Shown here one piece after another: positions 12,555 through 25,640 of a stretch of DNA of 64,000 nt. The position numbers and the translations under genes were made by a program. How positions within the stretch are numbered: position 1 is the stretch's first letter; each line of letters begins with the position of its first letter. The stretch lies in assembly GCF_907164915.1 (NCBI RefSeq), contig NC_061864.1:17396484-17460483 (forward strand), read 5' to 3'. The notes below the pieces were generated by a model. The model made no database searches. It was given only the letters and a program-made list of their open reading frames with translations, and was not told where the DNA came from. This DNA is from Impatiens glandulifera (Eukaryota; Streptophyta; Magnoliopsida; Ericales; Balsaminaceae).

Positions 12555-15500
12555 TTAGATTCCACTTGAATCCCTTCCAAATATGAAACGTCTCATCCAG
12601 TCTGATATCACCAATGCTCTTGTACGCCAGCTTACTTGCTTGCTGAAACGAGATAAAAAAGAAAATGTGACTAGTTTAAGTACAGTAATTGGGGAAAATA
12701 GTGATGAGAGACTACCTACGTATATACCTTGCATACACAGAATACCAAAGCCACTGAGTGCTATGCCCAATTGAGACCCAATCTCCTGGAAGTTGTGCAG
12801 CTGTTTGTTCTCCTCCCAGAGGAGCAAATTGCCCAAGATGCTTGTACCTATATAATTAATTAAGCATCTTCTAAACCAATTATTTATTGATTTTAAATTA
12901 AGCAAGCACCCACCCACCCACCTGAATGGACGAAACCTATGGCGACCTTCTCCCCTGAACCGAATTGGTCCTTCTGGATCTCTCTCGCACTCCTCCATGC
13001 GATTAAAACATTTCGCCAGGTATAATCCTTGTTGAGCAGCCACCTACAGTACATTATCCATCTTCATTTTTCAAAACATAAAAATAAATAATAATAATAA
13101 TAATAATTGATTGTTATTAAGAAAGAAAGAAAGAAAGAAAGAAAGCAAAACCTGAGCTGTAGCTGGAAGATTTTTCATCTGGGAGTCGACCTGGGAGAGA
13201 GCACTCTTAAATTCTTCTATACTCAGTTCAATGGCTTCCTTCTTTACATCCCCATTGGATTCCTTCAGAAGGTCAACTATACCTCCCATATCTTTACTCT
13301 TCAAGTAAAGCTCAACTTGAGGGTATCTTTCACATATATCATCAATCACTTCCTTGAACTCTTTTACTGTTAGTGTTCCTGATTTGTCCTTGTCTGCTTT
13401 GCTGAATATTGCACCTATATCTTCCTGAATTTTACCCATTTCTTATTAACAATAATACCAATCAAAACAACATCTAACAATACAAATGAAAGTATACCAT
13501 GACTTTTCGCTGATTAATCGTCGCACAATCTCCAACTGCGTATATATTGTCACATCCCTCAACACGCAGCCATTCATCTGTTGCCAAGGCCCGTCTGTTT
13601 GTCTGCTTTTAACAACCAAAAAAATACAAACAGGGTGGTGTTTAGTAGATTAACAACTTTTGTTGGACATACAAAAATAGATAGAATACACACCTGACCA
13701 ATTTGCTTCATGAAATTCATTATGAGAGGCCGAGTTCCAATACCAGTTGACCACACTACCATTCCATATGGCATTGAAGAGATTTCCCCATTCCTTTCTT
13801 TCGTAGATATTTCTTTATCAGACACTTTAACAACCATTGACCCTGTTTTTAGATCTATACCATCTCTGTGAAACTTCTCTTCTGCAAATGCAGTTATTCT
13901 CTTATCAAACCTGCCAAAACACTTGGTACCCATAAGAATGTGAAAGAAATTGCAATTGTGTATCACACAAGTCATTCAAAATTGTATATCTTACATGTTA
14001 AGAATATGATCTGCTGCCTCGAGAAGTGTTATCTTTACAATATCCTTGACCTTAGGGTACAATTTGGTTAAGTCTTCTTTAACAAAATCATGAAGTTCTG
14101 CTGCAAACTCTACACCAGTCGGTCCACCACCAACAACCACAAAATGAAGAATCGTCTTCCTTTCTTCATCGCTCAAACTAGGCAGGCTAGCCTCTTCAAA
14201 TTTTTCAATAACTGTCTTTCGGATCCTCTGAGCATCTTCAACTTCCTGAACAGATAGATGTGCATTCAACAATGTATATATACATCAATTAAATTATATG
14301 CTTGGATTAACTGGACAATATTTTAGTATGAATCACCTTCAAGAAATGGCAATGTTCAACAACACCGGGTGTATTGAATGTGTTAACACGTGCTCCCACA
14401 GCTATCACAAGGAAATCATAGTCCACAGCGAATTCTTCCCCGTTTAAATTGCTGTCAAGGTTAGACCGGCAGTATACCTTTTTATTTTGTGCATCAATGC
14501 CAATGCATTCAGCTTCTGAGAATACAACGTCCAAATTTTTCTGGAAGGAGGATATAAAGTTCCCTTATTGAAACCAACCACCCCAAGAAATAATACTATT
14601 TTCATAGTTCCTGATCCGTAGCTTCTTACCTTTTTAACAATCTTCCGAATTGGTTCTACAACGCTGCGAGGTTCCACTGTGCCACACGTGACGCTAGGCA
14701 ACAAAGGGGTGAATGCAAAATAATTTCTAGGTGAAATCACCTGGACATCATATGATGGATTTTTCAAATTCTTCAAGAAACTAATTCCAGCCCAGCCAGT
14801 TCCAAGTACCACAACCTTCTTTTTCTTGCCATCTCCATCTCCCTCTGTGGTATTGATGAGGTTTACTCCAGGTGATTTGGGCTCTGCATAAGCAGCAATG
14901 CCTCCACCACTGTTCACAAACAAATTCAGATAGCTTGAGAGTTCAATACAAGAAAACAGCTATACACTTTATATGGTTCAAATAAAATTATCTAAAATCT
15001 TCTGAAATGTCTAGAAATGATCCCCACTAGCTTCTGTTGTCAGAACAACTACACTCGATTTAGCAACAGTCTCCATATGGCAAAAGCTTCAGATCAAGAA
15101 CATGAGTAGCAACTCTATATACAATCTTCCAACAAAACAAATCATAACCCTAGTAGTGCTGGAAATATGTTCTATCCATAATTGTACATTGGATCATAAA
15201 TAAGCTTGGCGTGTAAACAGAGACAGTAGATTTACAAATTGATTATTCATGCCAATCGCACATTTACAACTCCTAGCTAGCTATTAACATCATTGAGTTC
15301 CAAGAACCAACCAGCAACAATCATCAAACTATTCGTTCCAAATCATAGCAAAGGAATCGTTAGCCTAAATGAAACATAGAGACTCTCTCTATCAAGTAAG
15401 TAATTAAAGAGAAGAACAAATATTCAGAACTTGACAACATCCAACTACTAGTCAACATCACCTATCATCCATGAGAAATGTCAAATTCCGCTCGCTCAGC

Positions 15501-15681
15501 AGTAACATCATCAAATTCTCAAACAAACAAACAAACGAAGAAAACGATGATCTGGAACATAATTCATAATAAAAAGTGGAGTTGAGTATTACCTGACGGT
15601 GAGGACGACAAGTAGCTTAGAGAGAGATGAATGTTGATGAAATGATCGAGAGATTCTATCGTAGAAAGTAAAAGTACGCAT
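12555..15681 (-). CDS. NDB2: External alternative NAD(P)H dehydrogenase with EF hand (NDB2/NDB3-like)
   Basis: Type II NADH dehydrogenase expected on the outer face of the mitochondrial inner membrane, passing electrons from cytosolic NADH to ubiquinone without proton pumping. Ten exons: 15681-15593, 14909-14630, 14540-14337, 14245-13995, 13910-13694, 13602-13498, 13424-13152, 13043-12922, 12847-12728 and 12642-12555. All introns are GT-AG; the joined frame is 582 aa, the length I recall for Arabidopsis NDB2. Exon 1 encodes a short basic N-terminus. FAD Rossmann motif VVVLGTGWAG lies near residue 63. The second dinucleotide fold VVVGGGPTGVEFAAEL is followed by ITLLEA, whose acidic residue at the end of beta-2 favours NADH over NADPH. 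The insert specific to NDB proteins carries a complete EF-hand loop, DKDKSGTLTVKE, so Ca2+ activation is expected. The C-terminus SDWMRRFIFGRDSSGI is the family membrane-anchoring end. Start ATG at 15681 opens the only exon that supplies the correct phase for exon 2. Confidence 0.95.
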
Positions 15682-16180
15682 GGTCTGTCAATAGAGTCAA
15701 CGCCACCGCCTCAAAGTTAGATCTGACCAGGGAGATATATGCTATAAAAGTAAATTTAAGAGTCAACGCCACCACTGCTTCTTCTACCGCTAGCACCGAT
15801 TACTGGTGCTATACCTATATGCTATAATAAAAGTAATTTAAGAGAGAGAGTGGCGAGTGCTTACTTACTTACTTACAACTGTACGTAACTTCTTCCGCCT
15901 AAGTTGAAATTGCAAAAGAGAAGAAACTGATGATTTCTTCTACTACAATCTGGACTTTGGAGTATGCAGAAGAAAACACTAGGGAAGAAGAAGAAGGAGA
16001 GATGGCGTAAGTCATACGTCATCAACCCCCAACTGCCGTGTGACGCGTGTCCCAATCATCAAATGTCCAGCTCAGCAATTACCCCTTCAAGTCCAACAAA
16101 CAAACTGCCACGTCAAACTATACTTTATTAAAGCAAGCCGCCATTGAAAACTTATTAATATATATCCCCACTAAACATTG

Positions 16181-16460
16181 GCCTTTTTTTTATTTTAGGC
16201 TTTTTCTCATTGGATTTTAAAAAAAACTCAACAAAAACCAATTTTTCAATCAATCATTTAACAATCACATCACTCATTTCATTAACCAAAATACTAAAAT
16301 ACCCTCTATTTTAAATTATTATTTTTTATTTTATTCACATATATCAATATCTTTTAAGTCTTTTTACCTAAAATAATCATCATTTCTTCAAAATCATCAC
16401 CCATCATTATTTTTTTCTCCCTCTAGGTTTTTAAAAAACCCCAATCCGAATAAGGCCTTA
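16181..16460. mobile_element. MITE-like element (family copy also near 62820)
   Basis: The left end GGCCTTTTT and a subterminal TTGGATTTTAAAAAAA are partly complementary to the right end GTTTTTAAAAAACCCCAATC followed by AAGGCC, giving weak terminal inverted repeats. The interior (CATCAC-TTACTCA, CTAAAATA-TAAAATAC, ATATCAAT, AAAATCATC-CC) aligns to 62820-63058 in the same order, which supports a dispersed non-autonomous family. No target-site duplication was resolved. Confidence 0.5.
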
Positions 16461-16981
16461 ATTATTTTGATAAATTAATTTTAACTACTTTTTTTTTTCA
16501 ACATCTAGTTTTTAGAGGTATGTATGATTATGGGATTAACAAACTCATTAAAATGTGTTTATGTATTAATTAATGATGACACACTTATTATTATTTTGTT
16601 TTAATTTAGAAATCTATAGTATAAACTACCCAAATATTATGAATTTCTGTTTCAATTTAAAGTGTTTGATTAGAAGCCTGCAATTGGATAAGTTCGACCA
16701 TCCTCTGCTTACGGCTCATTTAATAAAATATATAAAATATTTAAATAAATTTATGTTTTTAAACATAAAATACTTTAAAATAGTGGATACAAACTTAAAA
16801 AATAATTTTTTTATCAATTTTTAATATTAAAGTTAGAGAAAAAAATTAATAATAAATGAACTTTTATTTGTATCAGGTAATTAGGGTAGTCCAAAATTCA
16901 AAGCCTACTCTGAATAGTTATTAAAATTATCGAGAGCATATTTTTAATTTTGCCCTAAGCAACTCCTATTTTTTCTTTCTT

Positions 16982-17300
16982 TCTATTCTGCTGCTGGATT
17001 AGAATACAAACTCCCTTTAGACGCCCAAGAAGAAGAAGAAGCAACAAGGTAATATATTCCCTTTGCGTAGTCTATTCTGCTGCTGGATTAGAAACTATAT
17101 ATATTTGATAATTTGTTGCTGCTAGATTAGAAACTATATATATTTGATTTGTTGTTGCTGAATTTAGGGATTAGAAACTATATTTCATTTGGTTGTTGCT
17201 GGATTAAGGGATTAGAAACTCCCTTTGCTTGATTTTGTTGAGGATTTAGGGATTATATATTTATGTTCTGTGTTCTGTTGCTGCTGGATTTAGGGTTTTG
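16982..17300. repeat. Imperfect tandem repeat of a TTGTTGCTGGATTAGAAAC unit
   Basis: About six irregular copies start near 16982, 17071, 17111, 17150, 17190 and 17275. They contain variants of GTTGCTGCTGGATTAGAAAC followed by an AT-rich or CTCCCTTTG tail. Spacing varies from about 40 to 90 bp. The TTG-rich composition resembles a plant 5' leader, but no gene follows. Confidence 0.6.
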
Positions 17301-17569
17301 TTGTTCTCCAAAGAACTGATCTGGATTATTATCTCATTTCCCACATGATTATAACCCATTTCCCCATAATACAGATTATTGAAATTTATATAGAGAAATA
17401 ATTGACAATATCCTTTTGTGAGCTTTTGTCCTTCATATTTATCTTTATATAATTGGCAGATTAAAATTAATTAGTTGGATATATTTTATCTATATTATAT
17501 GTCGTGACCCACCAGTTCACGATACCAGCAAATTGTAAGTAACTCAAATAGGAATAGAATACAGAATGA

Positions 17570-18740
17570 GTATCTCCGATAAGTAACTCAGCAGACCGAA
17601 TGGCATAACTCTGAATTCATATAGTCCCAAGTGAGTTTTAAAAGTTGTTTTGTGTATGTCTTCTTTTCGTACTCTTATCTGATGATATCCCGCTCTCAGG
17701 TCTAGCTTTGTGAACACCGTGACTCCATTGAGTTCATCCAGTAATTCATCAACTGCAAGTATGGGGTATTTGTCCTTGATAGTAATTTCATTTAATTGTC
17801 TATAATCCACACAAAATCGTCAAGTTCCATCTTTCTTTTTGACTAATATTACTGGTGAAGCAAAGGAGCTGGTACTACTTCTAATAAAACCTGATTTTTT
17901 TCATTTCTGCCACTAGAGCTTCAATCTCTCCCTTTTGAATAAATGGATAGCGATGCGGCCTTTGATTTGGGGGAACAACACCAACTTTGAGGTTTATTGC
18001 ATGATCTGTAGCTCGAATAGGAGGTAGTTGGCTGGGTTCTTCAAATACGGATTGATATTGTTGGATTAAGCGAGGTATTCTTTCAACTATGTTTTCCCCC
18101 TTTTGCATATTAATCTGTTTTGTTGAGTTAATTGCCTCCATGTGATATAATTGTCATATAAAACATCCCAACCTTTCCTGATACTTTTACGCATCGTCTC
18201 ACTGCTCATAAGCCTGAAAGACCATTTTCCGTAGTGCCCTATAGTCGAATTTTCAGTCCGTTTATTTTTGTTTTCATACACCTTTTATTATAGTCTAGGC
18301 TGACTGGTCCAAATTTCTTCATCCAATCAACACCTAACACCATGTCACAACCCCCAACTTGAGTGTTCTAATAGTGAGTGAAAACTCATAATCCTGCATA
18401 TTCCAAGTTAAGTTAGGAATACTATGTCGATTATGTAGAATTCCCCCATCTACAATAGTGACTGTCAGTGGATTTGTCTCTTTGAGATCACAACCCAATT
18501 GTCTAGCCGTGTCTTCATCAATAAATGAGTGTGTACTGCCACTATCGATTAGAATTGAGATTTTTCTCTTCTTGAGTTGTCCCAGAATCTTGAGTGTAGA
18601 GTTGTTAGCTGTTCCATTTAGGGTTTGTACTGATAGCTCTCCCTCTTCTGCAACCACTTCTTCATCTGAAACTTCCTCATTCCTTAGTTTATCTTCTAAT
18701 TCATCAAGACCTTCTATCACAAACATTTGACTATGATTCG
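17570..18740 (-). pseudogene. Broken gypsy gag-pol remnant: retropepsin and partial reverse transcriptase
   Basis: Minus-strand order: 18726-18334 encodes a retropepsin with the active-site motif ILIDSGSTHSFID. 18141-17881 carries the linker before reverse transcriptase (AINLKVG, HRYPFIQKGEIE). 17880-17590 is the start of reverse transcriptase ([35 protein letters not shown]). The parts lie in different frames, and a TGA replaces the expected tryptophan codon after KKKDGT. Reverse transcriptase stops at MPFGL where the deletion meets the LTR remnant, so the YADD catalytic box is absent. The composition fits plant chromovirus-type gypsy elements. Confidence 0.85.
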
Positions 18741-18798
18741 TGCATACATGGCTTGTGATCTTGTCATTTTGTAAACAGATTTTGCCGAGGATTGTTTA

Positions 18799-18810
18799 AC
18801 TCTGATACCA
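18799..18810 (-). other. Primer binding site (initiator tRNA-Met) of the gypsy element
   Basis: On the minus strand the sequence after the LTR end reads two spacer bases and then TGGTATCAGAGT. This matches the tRNA-iMet-complementary TGGTATCAGAGC except at the last base. Confidence 0.85.
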
Positions 18811-18812
18811 AT

Positions 18813-19227
18813 TGTCGTGACCCACCAGTTCACGATACCAGCAAACTATAAGTAACTCAAATAAGAATAGAATACAGTATGGGTAGAGAAAAAGATGATA
18901 AAGAAATAACAGAATGGGCAGGGAAGAAGACAAGAGAATATAAAAATGTCAAGAATAAAGGTTCAATATGATTTATTAGAAGAAAGATAAAGTGTTAATC
19001 AAAAGATATCTCCAAAAGTTATAATCTTCTTCTATTTATATTAGGAGAATTTAACCATATACACATTTATTTACTATTTGTTTTTATTACTTAATTACAG
19101 TTATTAATTAAATATTTATTTAAATGATGACAGGTGACATTTCTTTTAATGAAACTTCTTCAGTTTAAGTCTTCAGCTTTTAGTATGGATGATCTTCTAT
19201 TTGAATTTATGCATTAGGGTTCTGACA
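18813..19227 (-). repeat. Full-length LTR (5' in element sense) of the gypsy element
   Basis: TG...CA termini, about 415 bp. The first 70 bp are shared with 17500-17570 with a few substitutions, so the two LTR copies have diverged and the insertion is not recent. Confidence 0.85.
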
Positions 19228-20164
19228 TTATAAGTTTTTTTCTAATTGATTAATTTATACCAACTTTTTGTTCATAGCTTTGCCTATATTGATCTTTGGG
19301 TCGACGGAATCACAAGAAGCAACCTAGCTAGCTATCTCCGACAAGTTGTCCAGGTAATTAATAGTTTTTCTTTACGATTAATGACATAGATTATATGTTT
19401 GGTGATTTGATATGAATTAAGAATTTGGTGAAGATATTTTATATTGATTGTGTTTGTTGTGACGAATGATTATTAGATACTATGATTAGATGAAGTTTTA
19501 AATGAGATAGAATATGTGTTAACATTGAAATTTTGAAAGTACACAATGGGTTGTTGTTGAGTAATCATGATAGATTTTTCTAATTTTAATGTTTATAAAC
19601 AATTTATGATGTGTGAGCATGTTAGGCGAAGTTCTAGATGGTTTAGGTTAAAGGGATTTGAGTTAGAATGATCTATGGAGACAAATCAAGTTTCAGAAAA
19701 TGAAGTGATTAATAGTTTTATCACAACTTCTAATTCATAATCATTTCTTCTTACTATTAAATTAGAATATTATAAATTTGTGAATCTAAGATATATATAT
19801 ATATACTTAAATTTATTTGAAAACTTTGATATATATAAGTTTTTAAAACGTAATATATATCTAGATTATAGTGAAAAATGGAAATTTCGAACAAAAGTTA
19901 GATGTTTATAGGTTAAGATCATCCACAATTTCTAAACTTTGTTCAAAATAATTAAATAAAAACTCTAAAATACCAAGAATACCCCAATATTTTTTAATTA
20001 AAACTTAAATTATTAATTTAAATTCAAATTTTTACTTCTTTAGCTGGATTTTATATAATAATAATAATAATAATAATAATTAAAATTTAAGTTCACCAAA
20101 ATTATCCATGTCAACAAATATTTTTTTTCTCTTTTTTTTATTTTATTTTTTAATTAATTTTTAT

Positions 20165-20513
20165 CTTCCCTTATTTTATTTATATATATATATATTATAT
20201 TTCTTACCATATATTATATACAAAAAAAAATTATTTATATTAATTGAGTATTATTAAATATTATTTAAAGAGTTTCAGTTATCAACCTAATAAATTTTAT
20301 TAATTGAATTTAGCATTAAATATTAATTATAAAAAACATGTCATTTGTATTAATGTAAGTTTTCATAATTAATATTTAATGTTAAATTCAATTAACGAGA
20401 ATTCATTAGGTTTATTTTATAATAGGATAACTTAAACTTTTGAATTAATATAAATAATATTTTAGATGATACATATGGTAAAGAAATATTATATATATAT
20501 ATATAATATAGGG
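20165..20513. mobile_element. Palindromic MITE-like element, about 350 bp
   Basis: Left arm (20165-20335) and right arm (20365-20513) are largely inverse complements. TTCTTACCATAT pairs with ATATGGTAAAGAA, and AACCTAATAAATTTTATTAA with the reverse of the segment ending ATTCATTAGGTT. TTAGCATTAAATATTAATTA pairs with TAATTAATATTTAATGTTAA. The short centre contains AAAAAACATGTC. The structure would fold into one long hairpin, typical of foldback or MITE elements that seed small RNAs. Confidence 0.7.
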
Positions 20514-23500
20514 AAAAAATTAGATAAATGTATTTAATTTTAAATAGATATGATTTTATTAATTGGAAGGAGATGATCTCTATATCCTAAGTATAAGATT
20601 TTTTTATCTATTCGCTAATTTTTTATTTATTCTTTAATTTTTTTATTATTATTATTTTTTATTTTGTTTGAGAATATATTAATTTGAATTGAACATAACC
20701 AAAAAAAAGAGTAAACTTCTTTGTTACCCAAACTGAACCCAACAATAAAAAATTTGTTCTAAAAAAAGACTGAGTAGTAACTAAAGATAGTTTTTAAGGA
20801 ATTTTATTATAAAGTATTTAATTTGTGGCAATAAAAAAGGATAACATGAGTTTTGACATAAAATGATTCGTTTATCTTGGTCCATTTCACTTATTACTGC
20901 GTCTTGACATTAAATGATTTGTTTAACTTAGATTATTTCACTTGTCACCGTACTTTTAAAATGAAAGAAGACAATGTATATACGTTTATTCCTAACAAAA
21001 TAAGAGTGAATTTTATTCTCGGTGTAAGACGTAATAATTCTTTATATAAAATATTTGAAGTCGTCACTTCTTCTTTCATTTTAACCCTAATTCGCAGTTT
21101 TGTCCGTACAATATATTTTTGTTTAAAATATTTCTCTCTACTCCATTAACTTGATTATATAATTTTTTATATTTTTATTTTTATTTGAGTTTATCGTGCA
21201 TAATAATTGCACATCCTTACAATTAAACACATATTTTTTTAATTATCAACAAAATATTATTATTATTGAAAAAATATTTTAAAAAAAAATTAACATAAAC
21301 CTCAATTTTTTTGACTTCCTTGTTTTTTCATAATAAAATACTAACAATACTTATCTGACATATCTCTATGCTATTTTTTCAAAATCAAAATTTCATAAAC
21401 TTTCATAATTTGTAGGGTTATAATTAGCTCTAGCATTTGGAGTTCTTTAATTATGTATTATTATACTTAAAATCATTGTTATTTTATTATGTACTAGTTA
21501 ATTAAATATAAAAATTATATGAAATATTATACATGATTATTCAATAAATATTAGAAAAGCAAACTATTAGTTGGTGAAAGAGTTTTCCAGCAACCTCTCA
21601 TTTTCGTCTACTCGTTGGTACTGAAAAGGAACCAATTAAAAATTTTATTTTAAAGAGATAGCTTAATTAAGTGATATGAGTATTGTTGGTGTTTTGATTA
21701 TGAAAAAAATATAGAGGGTAGAGAGGACAAAAAGGAATATGAATTTTTTATGTTTAAATTTTTATAAAAATAAAAATAAATGAATTTAATTTTTAATTAA
21801 AAAATAATAATTGTTAGGACACAAATATGTATTTTGTGACTCTGTGTAGAGTAAAAAAAAAAGTTAACCGTGCTGACGATGTAAGAATAAAATCAAATAA
21901 AAATAAATGTAAATATAAATATAAATATAATTTTTAATCAAACAAATTAATACATAAGAAATATATATATAAGAAAATACCTGTTACACTTAATAAAAAG
22001 AATACCCAAAAATAATGGTTCAATTAGTTCAAATATAATTTGTAGAATTATTTATTTGTAATACAAAATCATTGTCAATACAATCATATATTAAAACTAT
22101 TTAATTTGGGTTTGGATCAATTAGGCTAGTTTAGCCCCTATAATTGAGCACACCAATCTTACGTCTTCATTTTTAGAAGGAAAATAAAATATATTTAAAT
22201 AATAAATTATGTTAATAATTCCACCAAATTAAGGGGATTCATATTATAAGAATATTATTTTGTTAGAATTTAGAAATGCTAAAAATCTTGTATTGATTTT
22301 TTTTTTAAATAGAAATAAAATCTTAAATTTATTTTATTGGTATTAAATTATGATAATATTATAATATTTTTAATAATATCTTGATAATATATATTACTAT
22401 ATATCATTAACCTCTGATGCAAAATTAATAAATTGAGTTTAAATGTAAGATTTCAAAATATGGATAATATATATTTTAAACTAATAAACAAATGAGTATA
22501 CATGTATTCCATAAAATAAAACCACTTATAACAATTGATAATAATAAATAAAATTTGTAATTCTTGACTATACATTAATATAATTTTTTTTTAAATTCTT
22601 ATATATACTGTATACATGATTATTCGTGCCCATTTCTTATTATTATTATTATTTTATTTTTTTATCTTTGGACTAAAGTTTTGAATTAACTCTTAAAATG
22701 TTAAATTTTATGATTTTAAACAATAATTTTATGTAGATTCTTAAATAGATAAAATTTATAATTTAAAATTTAAAATAATAAAATTTTACAAGTTTAAATA
22801 TAATTTAGATTTTACAATACTATACTATTTTATATATTTTTTTAAAGTTATATTTATAAATTAAAAAATATATATTCAAAGAAATAAATTAATATAATTA
22901 AAATTTTAAAATATTTTTTAGTGTTATTTACTTATTAATATTTTTTAATTAGTTTTATATTTAAATATATAATTTTTAAAATTAGTTAAGTATAAAATAA
23001 TAATTATATATAAATAATATTTTTTAAATTAAACTTTTAAAATTGTATGTAAATCCTAAAATATACTTAGCTATTTAACAATCTTATTTAAACTCTCGAT
23101 TTTAAAGAGTATAATTTTTTAAGTGATTTTAAAGTTTTTTTTGGCTGCCTTGGGTGAACAGTCACCTATTATTTATGATTTTATTTATGATTTGGCGATA
23201 ATACTTTGATTAAATAAATTGCAACTGAAGTATAATCATAAACCTTGTTAAATTGCAAAATGAAACTAAAATAAAAGCAAAATATCAATCAAGTCTTTGA
23301 AGTCTACTAAAAATTAAGTTGGGAACTTGGGATATTAAAACTAATGGGTCTAGTAATAGTATCCATTGGTGGTATTACCAAACTGCTGAACTTTACTTTT
23401 CACATCAAAATTTTTAGTATATAATATTATTAATTATATATTATAAAATTTATATTATTAATTATATATTATAAAATATATATTTTATCATAAAATATTA

Positions 23501-25341
23501 TGTCTTTTTTATTATATTTTATAATATTTTTTATCTTTAATATTATACTTATTCTATGTATATATATTTATATTTTAAATTTTTTATATCACTACCATTT
23601 TATATCTTATAAAGAAATAATGTTAAAATCATATTTAAGGTTACATTTTAATATCTTTAAATTTATTTACCTTACTTCGAGATCTCGGTTTGAGCAATTT
23701 GAACTATATGAATAACTCTTTAGATTTTTATTCATTGAAAATTTATAAATGTTAGTGAAGAGAAATAATTATATTAAATTTTAAAAAAAATTAAACACAA
23801 CTAACAAATGAACCTACATTAATGATGATACATTATTTAAAATGGTTAGTAATTTAAAGACAATGCTATTAAAATAATTAAAAAATTGAAATATTTAAAG
23901 ATATTAATTGAAAAAAAAATATTTAGAATTTTGCCTTGAAAACTGAAATTATTATGATGTATTTTTTCGTTTATAACTTAATATATTAATATTTTAAATA
24001 TATTTTTTATACTAATTAATATTGTTATATATTTAATATGTTTTTAATAAAAATATATAATTGTTAAAAAATTAATTTTGTAAGAATTATAAAATTTAAA
24101 TTTGCATTAGGTCTCTCAACTAACTACATGATTACATGATTGGTGAAATCAAATAAAAGATTAATTAGGTAAATATAGATAACTAATAATTAATACTAAT
24201 ATGGTAATAATATTATATCAATCTACCTAATATATTTGATTAAATAATTAATTCAACTTTAAGAAAATGAATAAAAAAATATAATTTAGATAATAATAAT
24301 AATATAATAATATAGTAATAATATTATATTAATACTAATATGATAATTGATATTATAGAAATCTATATATTAAATAATTAGTTCTAACTTTAAAAAAATT
24401 AATAAAAATTAAAATCTTAGAATTTAGATAAAAATAAAAATAATAATATAGTAATATTATTTTAATATAGGGTACCATATTATAGCAATCTATATAATAC
24501 ATTTTATTGAATAAAAAAATTAAACAAAATAAATATAAACAAAACCAATGGGCCAATCTAACTATTTTAGAATTTTTTTTAACATACAACATAAACGATA
24601 ATTAATAAAGTAGGTCTATTTAAAAAAATAATAATTTAATATTTCTAAAGTATGCAAAAATGTTTCCATGGGCCAATATTTGACAAAGGTCATAGTCAAA
24701 CTTTGATTTGGCAATATAATTCGAATTCAAAGTGAAATTTGAAATTGTAAATCATATATTCTGATTTTTATTATAAATTATTTAATCAATTTTATAAAAT
24801 AAAATATTAGTTAATACTTAACAAAATGTTATTTTACCATTATATTTATAATTCAAATTTAAAAATAAAAATGATTTTTTTAAAGAGAATTCAAACCAAT
24901 AAAGAGGCAAAACATACCAACAGTATAAAAGACATGTTCAATTGAATGGAAACAAATCATGACCAGCGATTAGAAGTAAACACGGTCCTATTTGGTAGGG
25001 ACAAATGAACCGGGTTTATATATGGATATTAAAATTTAAAATAAATTGTAATATTTTCTTTTTAAATTAAAGTTTATTCTCTTACAAAATTAACTCTCTT
25101 ATCAACCATCATTCAATATGTTGGTGTTTAGTGTTTTTTTTTTTTTTTTTTATGTTTGTATATCGAAATGCACAATCAAAACAAATTTTTGATCCGTTAG
25201 TAAATTGGTTCGATCGATCTTATAGTTACTAAAACCTTTATATTTAAAATTTACTTTGAAAACAAATATTCAATTGTGCATATTGTAGTTTCATAGATGA
25301 AAACTTAGTTATTAAGAAAAATATTAAAGTTGTAAAAAAAT

Positions 25342-25640
25342 ATGTATATTTTTTAAATTTTAATCAGGAATGGACGGTTAGTTCGCCACATAATCGACAA
25401 CCGACCTGTTTAGTTTTGTTTATGAATTTCATAAAACATTAATCATTGAGATCAATTCAGTTTAGACGACATTACACAAAAGTATTGAAAATAATAAAAA
25501 ATTATGTATATTTTTTAAATTTTAAACATGACTGGTTGTTTAGATTAACGATTTGACCGTCACATAATCGCAACCGAACCCGTTTGTTTATAAATTTCAT
25601 AAAACATTAGTCATTGAGATCAATTTAGTTCAGATTTCAG
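25342..25640. repeat. Tandem duplication with 162-bp period
   Basis: ATGTATATTTTTTAAATTTT recurs at 25342 and 25504. Each copy is followed by CCG/CACATAATCG, ACCG, TTTAT-AATTTCATAAAACATTA and TCATTGAGATCAATT. The copies differ by substitutions and small indels, and unit 2 is truncated at its right end. Confidence 0.75.

Larger units (their letters stand above)
15682..17494. other. NDB upstream region and intergenic DNA
   Basis: Contains the likely NDB promoter, a MITE-like element at about 16181-16460 and an imperfect tandem repeat at 16982-17300. No coding sequence is supported. Confidence 0.5.
17500..19227 (-). mobile_element. Internally deleted Ty3/gypsy LTR retrotransposon with target-site duplication
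   Basis: The element is bounded by TG at 17500 and CA at 19227 and flanked on both sides by the 5-bp duplication TTATA (17495-17499 and 19228-19232), so the outer ends are authentic. The right-hand LTR (5' in element sense) is 18813-19227, about 415 bp. The left-hand copy keeps only about 70 bp (17500-17570), then passes directly into reverse transcriptase. A primer binding site for initiator tRNA-Met adjoins the right LTR. Only about 1.24 kb of internal sequence remains: no gag body, RNase H or integrase is left. The element cannot be autonomous. Confidence 0.9.
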
